A stretch of 64,000 nt of DNA from CBDCME01 sp965218865 (GTDB lineage: Bacteria; Pseudomonadota; Alphaproteobacteria; JAAXGF01). Position 1 is the stretch's first letter. The number at the start of each line of letters is the position of its first letter. This document shows positions 35,581 to 45,300 of the stretch, piece after piece. Below the pieces are notes generated by a model, which was given only the letters and a program-made list of their open reading frames with translations, did no database searches and was not told the DNA's origin. Location of the stretch: the NCBI GenBank assembly GCA_965218865.1, contig CBDCME010000081.1, positions 1-64,000 on the forward strand, given 5' to 3'. A program made the position numbers and the translations under genes.

Positions 35581-36372
35581 GTGATCGTCGAACAAATTTG
35601 GACCAATAACGCGTACCGAAACTTCAACTATCTCATCGTCTGTCCAGAGACCGGCGAGGCCCTAGCGATCGACCCTCTCGACCACAAGAAATGTCTGGCC
35701 GCCGCCCGCCGACATGGCTGGGAGATCCGGCAGATCGTCAACACCCACGAGCATGGTGATCACACCGGCGGAAACAACGAGATGGTTGCGGCGACGGGCG
35801 CCAAATTATTGGCCCACGAGAACGCGGGCGGGAAAATCTCCGGGATCGACCGGGGACTCGGCGCTGGCGACCTTATAAAAGTAGGCAAGACCGTCGAACT
35901 CGAATCCCTCGATACGCCGGGGCATACGATGAGCCATGTCTGCCTGCTGTCGCGCGGCGCTCGCGCGGCGCTCTTTTGTGGCGACACGCTTTTCAACGCT
36001 GGCGCGGGAAATTGCCATGCCGGTGGGCACCCCGAAGCCCTGTACGATTCCTTCGCCAACCAGCTTGCGCGATTGGCGCCGGAGACGTTGATTTATCCGG
36101 GCCACGATTACATTGCCAACAATCTGAAGTTCACCCTCGACCGGGAACCCGACAACCCCCGTGCCGTATCCCTTCTCCGGCAAGTGGCCGACCAGGATAC
36201 GAACGCCGCGATGATCTCGACCTTGGCGCTGGAAAGAGAAATCAATACTTTTTTCCGACTCCAGAATCCGAGCGTCATCGCCAGGTTGCGTGAGGCTTTC
36301 CCCGAATTGCCCGACCATCCCGATCCCCGGACCGTGTTCCTCAAATTACGTGAATTGCGGAACAGTTGGTGA
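35581..36372 (+). CDS. gloB: Hydroxyacylglutathione hydrolase (glyoxalase II)
   Basis: Hydrolyses S-lactoylglutathione to lactate and glutathione in methylglyoxal detoxification. 263 aa, GTG start with GGGAGA five bases upstream. Metallo-beta-lactamase motif THEHGDHTGGNN, metal ligands in DTPGHTMSHVCLL and FCGDTLFNAGAGNCHAG, and YPGHDYIANNLKFTLD. The C-terminal HAGH domain ends RTVFLKLRELRNSW. Full length. Confidence 0.92.
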   Translation: MIVEQIWTNNAYRNFNYLIVCPETGEALAIDPLDHKKCLAAARRHGWEIRQIVNTHEHGDHTGGNNEMVAATGAKLLAHENAGGKISGIDRGLGAGDLIKVGKTVELESLDTPGHTMSHVCLLSRGARAALFCGDTLFNAGAGNCHAGGHPEALYDSFANQLARLAPETLIYPGHDYIANNLKFTLDREPDNPRAVSLLRQVADQDTNAAMISTLALEREINTFFRLQNPSVIARLREAFPELPDHPDPRTVFLKLRELRNSW

Positions 36373-36624
36373 TGACGGGGCCCCCGCCTTCCCTCCCCGG
36401 CACGTCGGTCTCTACAGCAAGAGATTAGGCATTCGCCGCGACCGCGCGCTTGATCCGGATTCCAGGGCGAATGATTTCTCCGCCCGCTTTGAAACGCGGA
36501 CGCGATCGACCGCGCTGGAAGGATCTTCTCCGGTTGGTCGGGCGAAGATTGCCGCTGGTATCCGAGTAACGATGATCGATCCAATTTTGCCGCCCTGAAT
36601 GGCCGGCGCGTTGCTCGGCGATCT
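36373..36624. other. Intergenic region, no gene recognised
   Basis: About 250 bp between the convergent gloB and ArsR-type genes. A leftward 83-codon frame rich in Arg (36425-36676) overlaps the regulator's end and has no recognisable domain, so it is not called as a gene. Confidence 0.5.
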
Positions 36625-37110
36625 TCAGTATGTCGGCCTTATCCCCGCCTCGCAGGTCGATTCGTCGTTGGCGCAAAATACGTCGTAGACGAGGCGCATG
36701 AGATTCGCGCCCGCGTCGCCGGCGGCCCGATAATAACTCTTCTCCGATAATCGGCGGCTCCGGACCAGCCCGTCCCGGTACATGAGGTTGAGATGCCGTG
36801 AAATCTGCGCCTTCTTGAGGCCGGTCATGGTTTGGAGTTCACGCAAACTCCTTTCGCCATGGGCAAGTTTGCACATGATCTTGAGACGATCGACATCGCC
36901 GATCGCCTTCATGATATTGCCAATCTGGCGGGCACCGCTCGCCAAACTGCTGAAGACGAAGTTGGGCTCGGTGTCGAAATTCACATCGTCTTCGGAACGC
37001 CCGTCGCGCCAGTCCTCCCGCCAGGATTCATGGGTCGCTAACGAAATCGTAGGTTGCCCGGCGACGGCCAATGCCATCGCCGCGCAGAAAGGCCAAAACA
37101 CCCGTCGCAT
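36625..37110 (-). CDS. ArsR-family regulator with signal-like hydrophobic N-terminus
   Basis: 161 aa. ATG 37110 follows GGGAGGG at good spacing. The first 30 residues (MRRVFWPFCAAMALAVAG...) look like a signal peptide or membrane anchor. Residues about 60-150 are a winged-helix ArsR domain: KAIGDVDRLKIMCKLAHGE, LRELQTMTGLKKAQISRHL, DGLVRSRRLSEKSYYRA. A cytoplasmic regulator should not carry a signal peptide, so this is a membrane-anchored regulator, a fusion created by deletion, or a wrong start. Two Cys near the C-terminus (DVFCANDESTCEA) might sense metal or redox state. Target unknown. Confidence 0.75.
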   Translation of the reverse strand: MRRVFWPFCAAMALAVAGQPTISLATHESWREDWRDGRSEDDVNFDTEPNFVFSSLASGARQIGNIMKAIGDVDRLKIMCKLAHGERSLRELQTMTGLKKAQISRHLNLMYRDGLVRSRRLSEKSYYRAAGDAGANLMRLVYDVFCANDESTCEAGIRPTY

Positions 37111-37249
37111 TGGGCTTCCCTCCCGTTGGGTCGAAACGACACCGCGCCCACTTCCGCCTCGCGACGCCGTTCGATCTGCTCGTCACTGTGAATTTTATGT
37201 ACATTGTTGAAGATAAATTTTTCGTTACGTTGGGTTTACCGAACTCGTT

Positions 37250-37991
37250 CAGTGGGCCATTGGCGATTTCGCGCAGTGAATCGGGATGCAACGGCACGAC
37301 CCGATTCGGCCGAGGGAGCGAGATGATTCAGTCGCGTTCGAGCCTGTTGAAGTCTCGTCGTTTCAACCGCAAGACCCAGATAATCCGCGATGTCGAGGCG
37401 GGTCATCGGTAAGCGAACGCACTCATAACGCCCTTCCCGTCTGCCTATCCGTTCGGCCATCTTCAACAAGAACGACGCGACCTTCTCTTGTGCCGTCATC
37501 TGCCCCAGGAGGAGCATCCGTTCTTGGGCCTCGCCTAGCTTGTCCGAGAACACGGCGAAGAGGCGTTTGCCCAAAGCCGGATTCTGATCAAGCTGACTTT
37601 CGAAGCAACGGCGAGAATAGCACACCGCCGTGACTTCGGTAACCGCTAGTGTTGAGTATGGGAGGGTGGGCAGACCATTCCAACCGAAGAAATCCCCAAA
37701 CATGGCGAATTCGACGATTTGGCGCCGACCAATGGCCAACATACAATATATGCTAACCACGCCGGCGGAGACCTTTCATATGTCGCTGGTCTGGCCGCCC
37801 TCGACGAATATCGTTTGTCCTTGTCGGAATTTACGCGTAGTCCCGAAACTTTCGAGGAAGTCGGCCAACGGAACCGACCCGCAAATCGGGATGCCATGGA
37901 CGGGCGCGGGGTAGGATCCGCCAGGCCCGTCGCCTAGCCGTTGGTTCGTGGTGTGGCTGCCGGTCGCCAAAGAGTCCACAATTTTTCCCAT
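37250..37991 (-). pseudogene. Decayed Crp/Fnr-type regulator (FixK/FnrN-like)
   Basis: Reading leftwards from about 37991: DFLESFGTTRKFRQGQTIF (cyclic-nucleotide-binding fold), an in-frame TGA after GGQTSDI, then VSAGVVSIYCMLAIGRRQIV, EVTAVCYSRRCFE and the HTH start LPMTRLDIADYLGLAVETT. There the frame breaks: the expected recognition helix continues in another frame as DFNRLERD, a second TGA, then IISLPRPNRVVPLHPDSL. At least three lesions mean no functional regulator. Original role probably oxygen- or redox-responsive control. Confidence 0.8.
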
Positions 37992-38132
37992 CGAATGGCC
38001 GATGGAATAATAAATAATACAGCGATGTAAGATACCGGTTTTCAGAAACATCATACAAGAATATAAGAATACGTAAAGTTGTAAAAAATGTTCTCCTTAT
38101 ATTTGTTTTCTATTGTGAATTTTTCGACATAC

Positions 38133-38241
38133 CTAGTGCACCTGCGCATTCACTTCGTTCACGCCCCCGTGCACCAGTCCTTTGTCGATGCATAAACTTT
38201 CCAAACTTCGGCTGTCGCCTCCGTTTGGGTCGATGCACTAG
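38133..38241. repeat. 109-bp MITE-like repeat, copy b
   Basis: The best-preserved copy: CTAGTGCA at the left and TGCACTAG at the right, an 8-bp perfect terminal inverted repeat. The region between the Crp/Fnr pseudogene and this repeat (37992-38132) is AT-rich and empty. An IS5-type fragment begins 78 bp to the right. Confidence 0.82.
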
Positions 38242-38318
38242 CTTTGTCATTAACCGGAAAACTCCCACCCCCGCCGGGCCGCCATTCCGCGGCCGAGCGT
38301 CATCAGATCCGCCTTGGA

Positions 38319-38800
38319 TACGGGATACCTTCCGCCGCCCCTTGTGGCTGGCCGAGCGGGTGTCGACCCAGAAGCGGCGCGACCCCTTGCCCAAGGTCTA
38401 TTCGCTCCACGCGCCCGAGGTCGAATGCATCGGCAAAGGGAAGGCGCACAAGCCGTACGAGTTCGGCTGCAAGGTCTCCGTGGCGGCGACCAATTCCCGC
38501 CCCCCCCCGGCGGCCAGTTCGTCGCCCACGTCAAGGCCTTCCACGGCAATCCCTATGATGGCCACACCTTGAGGCAGGTGATCGAAGAGATGGAACGCTG
38601 GACGGGGATATCGGCCGAGCGCATCTATGTCGACAAGGGATACCAGGGCCACGATTACCCCAACAAACACCGCGTCTTTAGATCAGGCCAGAAACGCGGC
38701 ATCACGCCGACGATCAAGAAGGAGCTCAGGCGGCGCTCCGCCGTCGAGGCCGTGATCGGACATCTCAAGAGCGATGGCAGGCTGGGGCGCAACTTCCTCA
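38319..38800 (+). pseudogene. Internal fragment of an IS5-type transposase
   Basis: Nearly identical to the centre of the copy A/B transposase (from RDTFRRPLWLAERVSTQ to KSDGRLGRNFL) but truncated on both sides. A C-tract of nine instead of seven shifts the frame inside NSRPPGGQF. Both terminal inverted repeats are absent, so it cannot move. It shows an older insertion of the same family later cut by deletion. Confidence 0.9.
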
Positions 38801-38802
38801 GG

Positions 38803-39006
38803 CGGCTGCGTCGTGGCGGTGGCAGCGTAAGGCTCCCTGTCAGGGATGATCGCCGTTTGGTATCCGCCCGAGGCTGGAGCGACGGCCTCGTAGGGGGCGA
38901 TGTACGGACCCCACTCACCCTCGAGCCACTCGAGCAAGGTCGCGCGGCTGAAGCGCCATTGTTCGCCGATGCGGCGGCCGGGAACCTGCCGCCAGTCGGC
39001 GACCTA
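38803..39006 (-). pseudogene. Fragment of a helix-turn-helix (excisionase-type) protein
   Basis: Leftward frame reading VADWRQVPGRRIGEQWRFSR then ATLLEWLEGEWGPY and a proline-rich tail. The first part resembles the HTH-17/excisionase domain pattern (PGRRIG-QWRF---LEEWL). A stop codon (TAG) sits right before the first Val, and the 3' end is fused to the IS5 fragment, so only a remnant is left. Family assignment rests on a short motif. Confidence 0.4.
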
Positions 39007-39424
39007 TGCGCCCCCAACCCCACCGGGGGGGTGTGCCGAACCGGGTTTCGGAGCGGACGAGGCGGTGGCAACGACGCCGAAGTCTCGCTATCTGTGATCG
39101 GGCGTGTACACGGCTTTGCCGTCAAAGGGCCGTGCCGATCTTCACCGAAATCATATCGGTCGGTACCTATGTGGTACCTATAAAAGTATCAACGTATTCC
39201 AGTGTTTCAACAACTATCTGATATTACACACTTATTAAGAGGTCAATATAGCTTTATCATGATGGCTGTCACCCATCACTGTGCAAATTAGAGGTATTAT
39301 TTTTCTGAACTTTTTCAACTCCCATCATATACCTTCTGGTAAGCAATCCTCCCCATCATCACCTCGACGTGATTTCAATTTTCTCCTCTCCCCCGTTAGA
39401 TCCCCACGCTCAGCGGGGAATTTT
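39007..39424. other. Intergenic debris, AT-rich from about 39160
   Basis: About 420 bp with no supported gene. The left part is GC-rich and may continue the broken helix-turn-helix gene; the right part (39160-39370) is AT-rich. TCCCC-ACGCTCAGC-GGGGA followed by T-rich sequence near 39400-39427 could form a weak terminator. Confidence 0.5.
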
Positions 39425-40141
39425 TTTGGCCAGCATCCTTGCCCTGGGCGTAGCGGCCTGCTTTGACGGCAGCCCTCTTCGACAGCCGCGTGTAACTCTG
39501 GCGCAAGGGGATATCCGCCTTCTTGGCCTCGGCCACCAGCTTCTCGCGGGCCTTGTGGTGGAGCCGGCTGTCAGTGGGATGGGCAATGGCCTTCTCCTGG
39601 ACCGTGGTATCGACGCTCAACCGCTTCAACGACAAGGTCTTGGTTACCCCCCTCTTGAGCGCCGGTGCCACCGCCAAGAGCCGCTCCATCGGCCCGATGT
39701 GCCCCCGCCAACGCGTCATCAACGACGGATCGATCGGGGTGTCATGGCGAAAAAACTCTTCGCCGCAAAAGTATTGCCAATAAGGGTTATCCACCCAGCC
39801 CTCGACGACTTCCTCATCCGAAACGTCATGAACGTGTTTCAAATAGCTCAAACCCACCATCAGACGCGTCCGCTTCGCCGGTCGGCCGATGGGTTTGTAG
39901 AAATAGCCTCGTCGAACGAGGCCCAGTCGATCAACCCCGACAGGCGCACCAAAGCGTGCTCGACGATGTTCTCAAGTCGCTCGCGGAACAGATCATCCGC
40001 GCCGCGTGAAGGCTTTTCAGGTTGCATCGGAAATCACCAAAAATCGTTTCCAAACAGGTCAGTTCCCGGCATTATCCAATACGTTAAACCTAAAATAAAT
40101 TTCGAAATTTCAAAGACTTACAGTTTTTTCAGGGGCGACTA
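39425..40141 (-). pseudogene. 5' half of a second IS5-type element
   Basis: Leftward transposase N-terminus beginning QPEKPSRGADDLFRERLEN, frameshifted near 39870, then MVGLSYLKHVHDVSDEEVV...FCGEEFFRHDTPIDPSLMTRWRGHIG and VDTTVQEKAI, ending abruptly after GRYAQGKDAGQ. The right edge AGTCGCCCCTGAAAAAACTG (read inwards from 40141) resembles the ends of copies A and B, so it is a different member of the same subfamily. The C-terminal half with two catalytic residues is missing. Confidence 0.85.
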
Positions 40142-40434
40142 CTTACGTTATTTTACGTAGATTCGATCGCATCGTTTATATTTGGGCTGACAGTACCATA
40201 GAGCGCTAACGGGCCCCGGCGTCGAGGCCGGGCCTCGATCGGTCGGGAATTGGATCGTCGATTTTTCGGGAAAGAACTACCGATGTCCCCCGACCATTCG
40301 TCGCGAACCAGGGTCGGCTGCTTGAGTGAACCTGGGGACGGATGGCCCCGTCCTCCGCTTGCGACCAGCGGACCGGAGTCATCGAATGAGCGCTGGGTCC
40401 TCTTGTTTCGTGTCAGGCGCGGCGGGGCAACCGC
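40142..40434. other. Intergenic region, no gene recognised
   Basis: About 290 bp between the IS5-type remnant and the cupredoxin gene. No coding region or clear regulatory element is visible. Confidence 0.5.
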
Positions 40435-40878
40435 TCAGCGGGTCACGCTGATGATGCCATACATGTTGAAGAGGGCCTGGTGGACCCGGTTGCAATGAAA
40501 TTCGTAAACGCCCGTCTTGATCGGAACGAACGATAACTCGGCTCCTTTCACGGGAGGTATGATGATTTGCTCGAAATTCGGGTTGTCGACGACCTTGCCG
40601 CGGATCTTGAGCTCGGCGACATTGATGGCGGCGAAGAATTCGTCCGCGATGATGCAGTTATCGAACCCCTTCGGGCCCTCGTTTATGAAATGGAAGCGGT
40701 AGGGTTTTCCGTGCCGCAAGACGAGCTCGTTCGGATCGGCCTCGAAGAATGTGATGGTTATGGTTTTTTCCGTCACCTGGGACCAGTCGACGGCCATTGC
40801 GTGTTGGTCCGCGTTCGTGGCGCTGGAGGCTCCCACCATGACTGCCGCCGCGAGCAGCCCGCGTATCACATTGCGCAT
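40435..40878 (-). CDS. Periplasmic cupredoxin-domain protein
   Basis: 147 aa from ATG 40878 (MRNVIRGLLAAAVMVGASSATNA, a Sec signal). The C-terminal loop YEFHCNRVHQALFNMYG has the Cys-x(n)-His-x(n)-Met arrangement of a copper site, on a plastocyanin-like fold (ITITFFEADPNELVLRHGKPYRFHFINEG). Likely an electron carrier or copper-binding protein; partner unknown. Single gene, upstream of the MFS gene's end on the same strand. Confidence 0.8.
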   Translation of the reverse strand: MRNVIRGLLAAAVMVGASSATNADQHAMAVDWSQVTEKTITITFFEADPNELVLRHGKPYRFHFINEGPKGFDNCIIADEFFAAINVAELKIRGKVVDNPNFEQIIIPPVKGAELSFVPIKTGVYEFHCNRVHQALFNMYGIISVTR

Positions 40879-41032
40879 CCGATTGTCTCCCGTGATCGGG
40901 TGAAAAGGTATAGGTGATCGTACGTGGAGAGTTTTAAGGCAAAGTAACGACCTCGTCCATAGTTGACTTTCGGTTATTTTGATCATTCGTTTTCCGACCG
41001 GATTGGTATCCGGCCGCAGACCCGAGGCGCGC

Positions 41033-42331
41033 TCATTTTCGATCCGGGTCGGGAATCGGCCACAGCAACACCAGCCCGACGACGAAAAAGGCGTATATCG
41101 TCGCCATTCCCCAGCGTTGGCTCTCCGTTGCCTGGGTCACCAAACCGACCAGGATCGGCCCGGCGAACGCCGTGACCCGCCCGGAGAGCGCGAAGAGGCC
41201 GAACATTTCGGTCATTTGTCGCCGTGGTGCCAAGCGGGCCATGAAAGAGCGGCTGGCCGATTGGGTGGGCCCGATAAATACGCCGACGGCAATACCGGCG
41301 GTCAAGAACCATGGTACCGACGGTGCCGTCACGGCGAAGGCGCCGGTCACGAGGAGGCCGAATAGACAAACGATCAGGGTTCGTTTCGGGCCCAGCCAGT
41401 CGTCTATCCAGGCGAAGACGAAAGCTCCGATTCCGGCGCTGACGTTGAGAGCAACCCCGAAATACAGGACTTCGGCCAAAGACATGCCGAAGGTGCCGGC
41501 GGCGAAGATCGCGCCGAAGGCGAACAATGTATTCAGACCGTCGATGTAGAACATGCGCGCGATCAGAAATCGGAGCATCGTTTGGTTGCGGCGCAATTTG
41601 CGCAGCGTGCCGGCGAGTTGCCCCAGGCCGTGGCGAACGGCCGGGCCGAGAGCGGTTTTCCGCCCTCGCGTTTCGGGCAAAAAAACGAGGATGGGCCAGC
41701 CGAAGGCGACGAACCAGAGGGGTACCATGAGTGCGACGGCCCGCACCGGCTCCGATTTCGCGGGGTCCAATCCGAAAGGCGGCGGATCCGCCTCGATTAG
41801 GCCGAACAGGGCGAGCGCGAGGCAAACCAGACCGCCGGCATAACCGCAAGCCCATCCCCAACCGGAGAGCCGACCCAGATGGCCGCGCGGCACCAGGCCG
41901 GGGAGCATGGCGTTGTAGAAAACCATGCCGAGTTCGAACGCCGTGTTGGCGACGCCGACCAGTATGAGGGTCCAAAGAGCGAACGAGGGTTCAGGTTCGG
42001 CGTACCATAGCAATCCGCTGGCGGCGACCGTCACGGCGGATGTGGCGAGCAACCAGGGTTTCCGGCGACCGCCCGCGTCGGCGATGGCGCCACAGATGGG
42101 ACCCAAGAGCGCCAAGGCCAAGCCGCTCAGCGCCACCGCATGTCCCCAAAGAGCGGTTCCGCGAATGCTGTCGCCGACGATCACCTCGGTAAAATAGGTG
42201 GCGAACACAAAGGTGACGACGACGGTTGGAAAAGACGAATTGGCCCAGTCGAAGAGCGCCCAAGCAATACGGGCCCTCCGGCCGGGCGCCAAATTCCTCC
42301 TGCTCGAACTCCGCCTTTTAGTCTTTGGCAA
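41033..42331 (-). CDS. MFS transporter, UMF1/Atg22-like
   Basis: 432 aa with about 12 hydrophobic helices. The N-terminal RIAWALFDWANSSFPTVVVTF is characteristic of the Atg22/UMF1 group, followed by GPICGAIADAGGRRKPWL (MFS loop motif) and a repeat-like second half (VGVFIGPTQSASRSFMARLAP). Some relatives export amino acids; the substrate here cannot be inferred. The start overlaps the glutamate dehydrogenase stop by 14 nt, suggesting co-transcription, which would fit amino-acid metabolism. Confidence 0.87.
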   Translation of the reverse strand: MPKTKRRSSSRRNLAPGRRARIAWALFDWANSSFPTVVVTFVFATYFTEVIVGDSIRGTALWGHAVALSGLALALLGPICGAIADAGGRRKPWLLATSAVTVAASGLLWYAEPEPSFALWTLILVGVANTAFELGMVFYNAMLPGLVPRGHLGRLSGWGWACGYAGGLVCLALALFGLIEADPPPFGLDPAKSEPVRAVALMVPLWFVAFGWPILVFLPETRGRKTALGPAVRHGLGQLAGTLRKLRRNQTMLRFLIARMFYIDGLNTLFAFGAIFAAGTFGMSLAEVLYFGVALNVSAGIGAFVFAWIDDWLGPKRTLIVCLFGLLVTGAFAVTAPSVPWFLTAGIAVGVFIGPTQSASRSFMARLAPRRQMTEMFGLFALSGRVTAFAGPILVGLVTQATESQRWGMATIYAFFVVGLVLLWPIPDPDRK

Positions 42332-45300
42332 GGACGTGTATCTGGCGACTGGCGACGGTCAACATCGCGAGATCGATCTCTTCGGCTGTCTTGAGATCGT
42401 CGAACATCAGCATGGCCCGATCCACGGGGGCCGTGTTGCCGTCGATCCAGACCTTTACGGCGTTCGCGGTCCGGCCACCGTTCGCGGAGAGAGCGGCCCC
42501 CGCCAGTATTCGCTGCTGGACGAAGAGGTCGTCGATGATGGCTTTCACGGCCTGACGTTGCCATTCGTTCTTGCTCGCGAACCGCGCCGCGCGGGTCCGC
42601 AACCAGTCTATTCGAAGTTGATCGCCGATTTGGAAATAGACCTTTCCGGTGTCTTCGACCGGGATCTTAATGTGCCGCGCCGCCTCGATGATGTCGCAGG
42701 CCGAGGCAAGCGGGTCCAGGATAACGATCTTCCCCGCCAACGCGGCCGGAACGCCTTGCGATATATAATTCCTTTTGGCGGTCGCGATCGCGGCCCGGCG
42801 TTCGCTCCCGACGAGCGAATCATGTTTCCGCGCCAAATTCCTGACTCCCGGGGCGAAGGCCGCTATGGTCGCGGCGATGTCGAGGGGATGGTCGCAATTG
42901 CGCAAGAACCATAGGGTACACCTTTCGATCAAGTGCATGATTTCGATCTGCATGGCGATCTGCGCGCCTGCGGGAACCTTGTTGTCCAGACCCTCGATCG
43001 CCGACCACAGTTCCCGCAGACCGAAGGTGTCGCGCGTGATCGTATAAGCCCGGGCGATGGTGGAGGCGCCGTGGCCGGTTTCCTCGACCAGACGATCGAC
43101 AAGGGTCATGAGAACCCGATTCACCATGCTGTTCGTAACCACCGTGGCGATGATCTCGCGGCGGAGGCCGTGTTCGGCGATCCGCTTCTTGAATTTCTCT
43201 CGCAATGGTTTGGGGAAGTAGCGGACGATCTCGCCCGAGAGATAGGAATCCTCGGGCAAGTCCGATTCAAGAAGGGCCGGATACAAATTCATCTTGCTGT
43301 ACGCCAGCAGTACCGCGAGCTCGGGTCGGGTCAAGCCGATATTCGCCTTTTGCCGCTCGGACAAGGATTTGTCGTCGGGCAGGAACTCGATCGTGCGGTC
43401 GAGTTTTCTGGCCCGTTCGAGCCGGCGCATCATGCGCGCCTGAGGCTCCAGGGTTTCAGCGGCGATTTCTTCCGCCACGCCGAGCGCCAGGGTTTGCTGA
43501 TAGTTGTCGCGGAGGGCGAGATCAGCGACTTCGTCGGTCATGCGGGCGAGCAGCGCGTTCCGTTGTTTGACGGTCAGATCACCGGCGGCGACGACGCCGT
43601 CGAGCAGAATCTTGATGTTGACCTCGTGATCCGAGCAATCGACGCCGGCGGAATTGTCGATGGCGTCGGTGCAAACGTGGCCACCAGCGAGCGCGAAGGC
43701 GATCCGGCCGCGCTGAGTCAGGCCAAGGTTTCCGCCCTCGCCGATGACCCGGCAGCGCAGCTCGCTGGCATTGACGCGCGTCGCCACGTTGGCGCGGTCG
43801 CCAACATCGGCGTGGGTTTCATCGTCCGCCTTTACGTAGGTACCGATGCCGCCGTTCCACAGCAGATCGAAGCGGGCGCGCAACATCGCCCTGATCAACT
43901 CGCTGGGAGTCAAGGTCTCGTTGGATATATCGAAACGTGCCTTGATTTGGTCGGAAATGGCGATCGATTTCGCGCGCCGTTCGAAAATGCCGCCACCCTT
44001 GGAGATCCGATTGCGATCGTAATCGGCCCAGGTGGTACGGGGAGATTCGAATAACCGCTTGCGTTCCGCGAAACTCGACCTGGCGTTGGGATTGGGATCG
44101 ACGAAGATGTGCTCGTGGTTGAAAGCGCCGACAAGCAAAATGTGCGGCGACAGCAACATGCCGTTTCCGAACACGTCGCCGGACATGTCGCCGATCCCGA
44201 CGGCGGTGAATTCGGTCGACTGGGTGTCGAGTCCGAGCTCGCGGAAATGGCGTTTCACCGATTCCCAGGCGCCCCGTGCGGTGATGCCCATGCCCTTGTG
44301 ATCGTACCCGGAGGAGCCGCCACTGGCGAAGGCGTCCCCGAGCCAGAAACCGTACTCGATCGCGACTCCGTTCGCGATATCGGAAAAGGTGGCCGTTCCC
44401 TTGTCCGCCGCCACGACCAGATAGGGATCGTCGCCGTCGTGGCGGACGACGCGCGGAGGTGGTACGACCGAGCCGCCGACAAGATTATCGGTGATGTCCA
44501 AGAGACCCGATATGAAGGTACGGTAACAGGCTATTCCCTCTTCGGCGCGGGCCTCGCGGCCGCCATCGGCGGGGGGCCGCTTGACGACGAAACCGCCTTT
44601 TGCGCCGACCGGTACGATGACCGCGTTCTTGACCATCTGTGCCTTGACCAGACCCAGGACCTCGGTGCGATAGTCCTCGCGTCGATCCGACCAGCGGAGT
44701 CCCCCCCGGGCGACCCTGCCGCCCCTGAGATGGACGCCTTCGACGCGCGGAGAGTAGACGAAAATCTCGACCATCGGACGCGGTAACGGTAATTCATCGA
44801 TCCCCGGGGAATCGAGTTTGAAAGACAGGTAGGGTTTCGCCAGTCCTGCGCTCGTCGACTGGAAATAGTTCGTCCGTAGGGTGTTTCGTATCAGGTCGAG
44901 AAAGCGCCGCAGAATGCGGTCATGGTCGAGGTCATCGACGGCGTCGAAACCGTGGTAGATGCCTTGACAGATTTTCGAAATTCTGTCCTCGACGCCATCC
45001 CGGCGGTCGGGATCGAGGCGGGCTTGAAAGAGATCGACGAGAAGGCGCGCCAATTCCGTATTGGTGGCCAATGTTTCGGCCACGTATTCCTGGCTGAAGG
45101 TGCCGCCCGCCTGGCGCAAGAACTTGTCGTAGGCGCGCAGAACGACGACCTCGCGCCACTTCAGTCCGGCGCCGAGGACGAGCTCGTTGAAAGCATCGTC
45201 CTCCACCTCCCCGGTCCAAACCCTGATAAAGGCCTCCTCGAAAAGCTCCTTGACCGCATCGAGATCGAAATCACGCTGGCGGCGGGAGCGTAGCGTAAAG

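Noticed and set aside
36425..36676. Leftward 83-codon Arg-rich frame
   Set aside because: Overlaps the ArsR-type gene's 3' end; composition typical of a spurious frame in GC-rich DNA.
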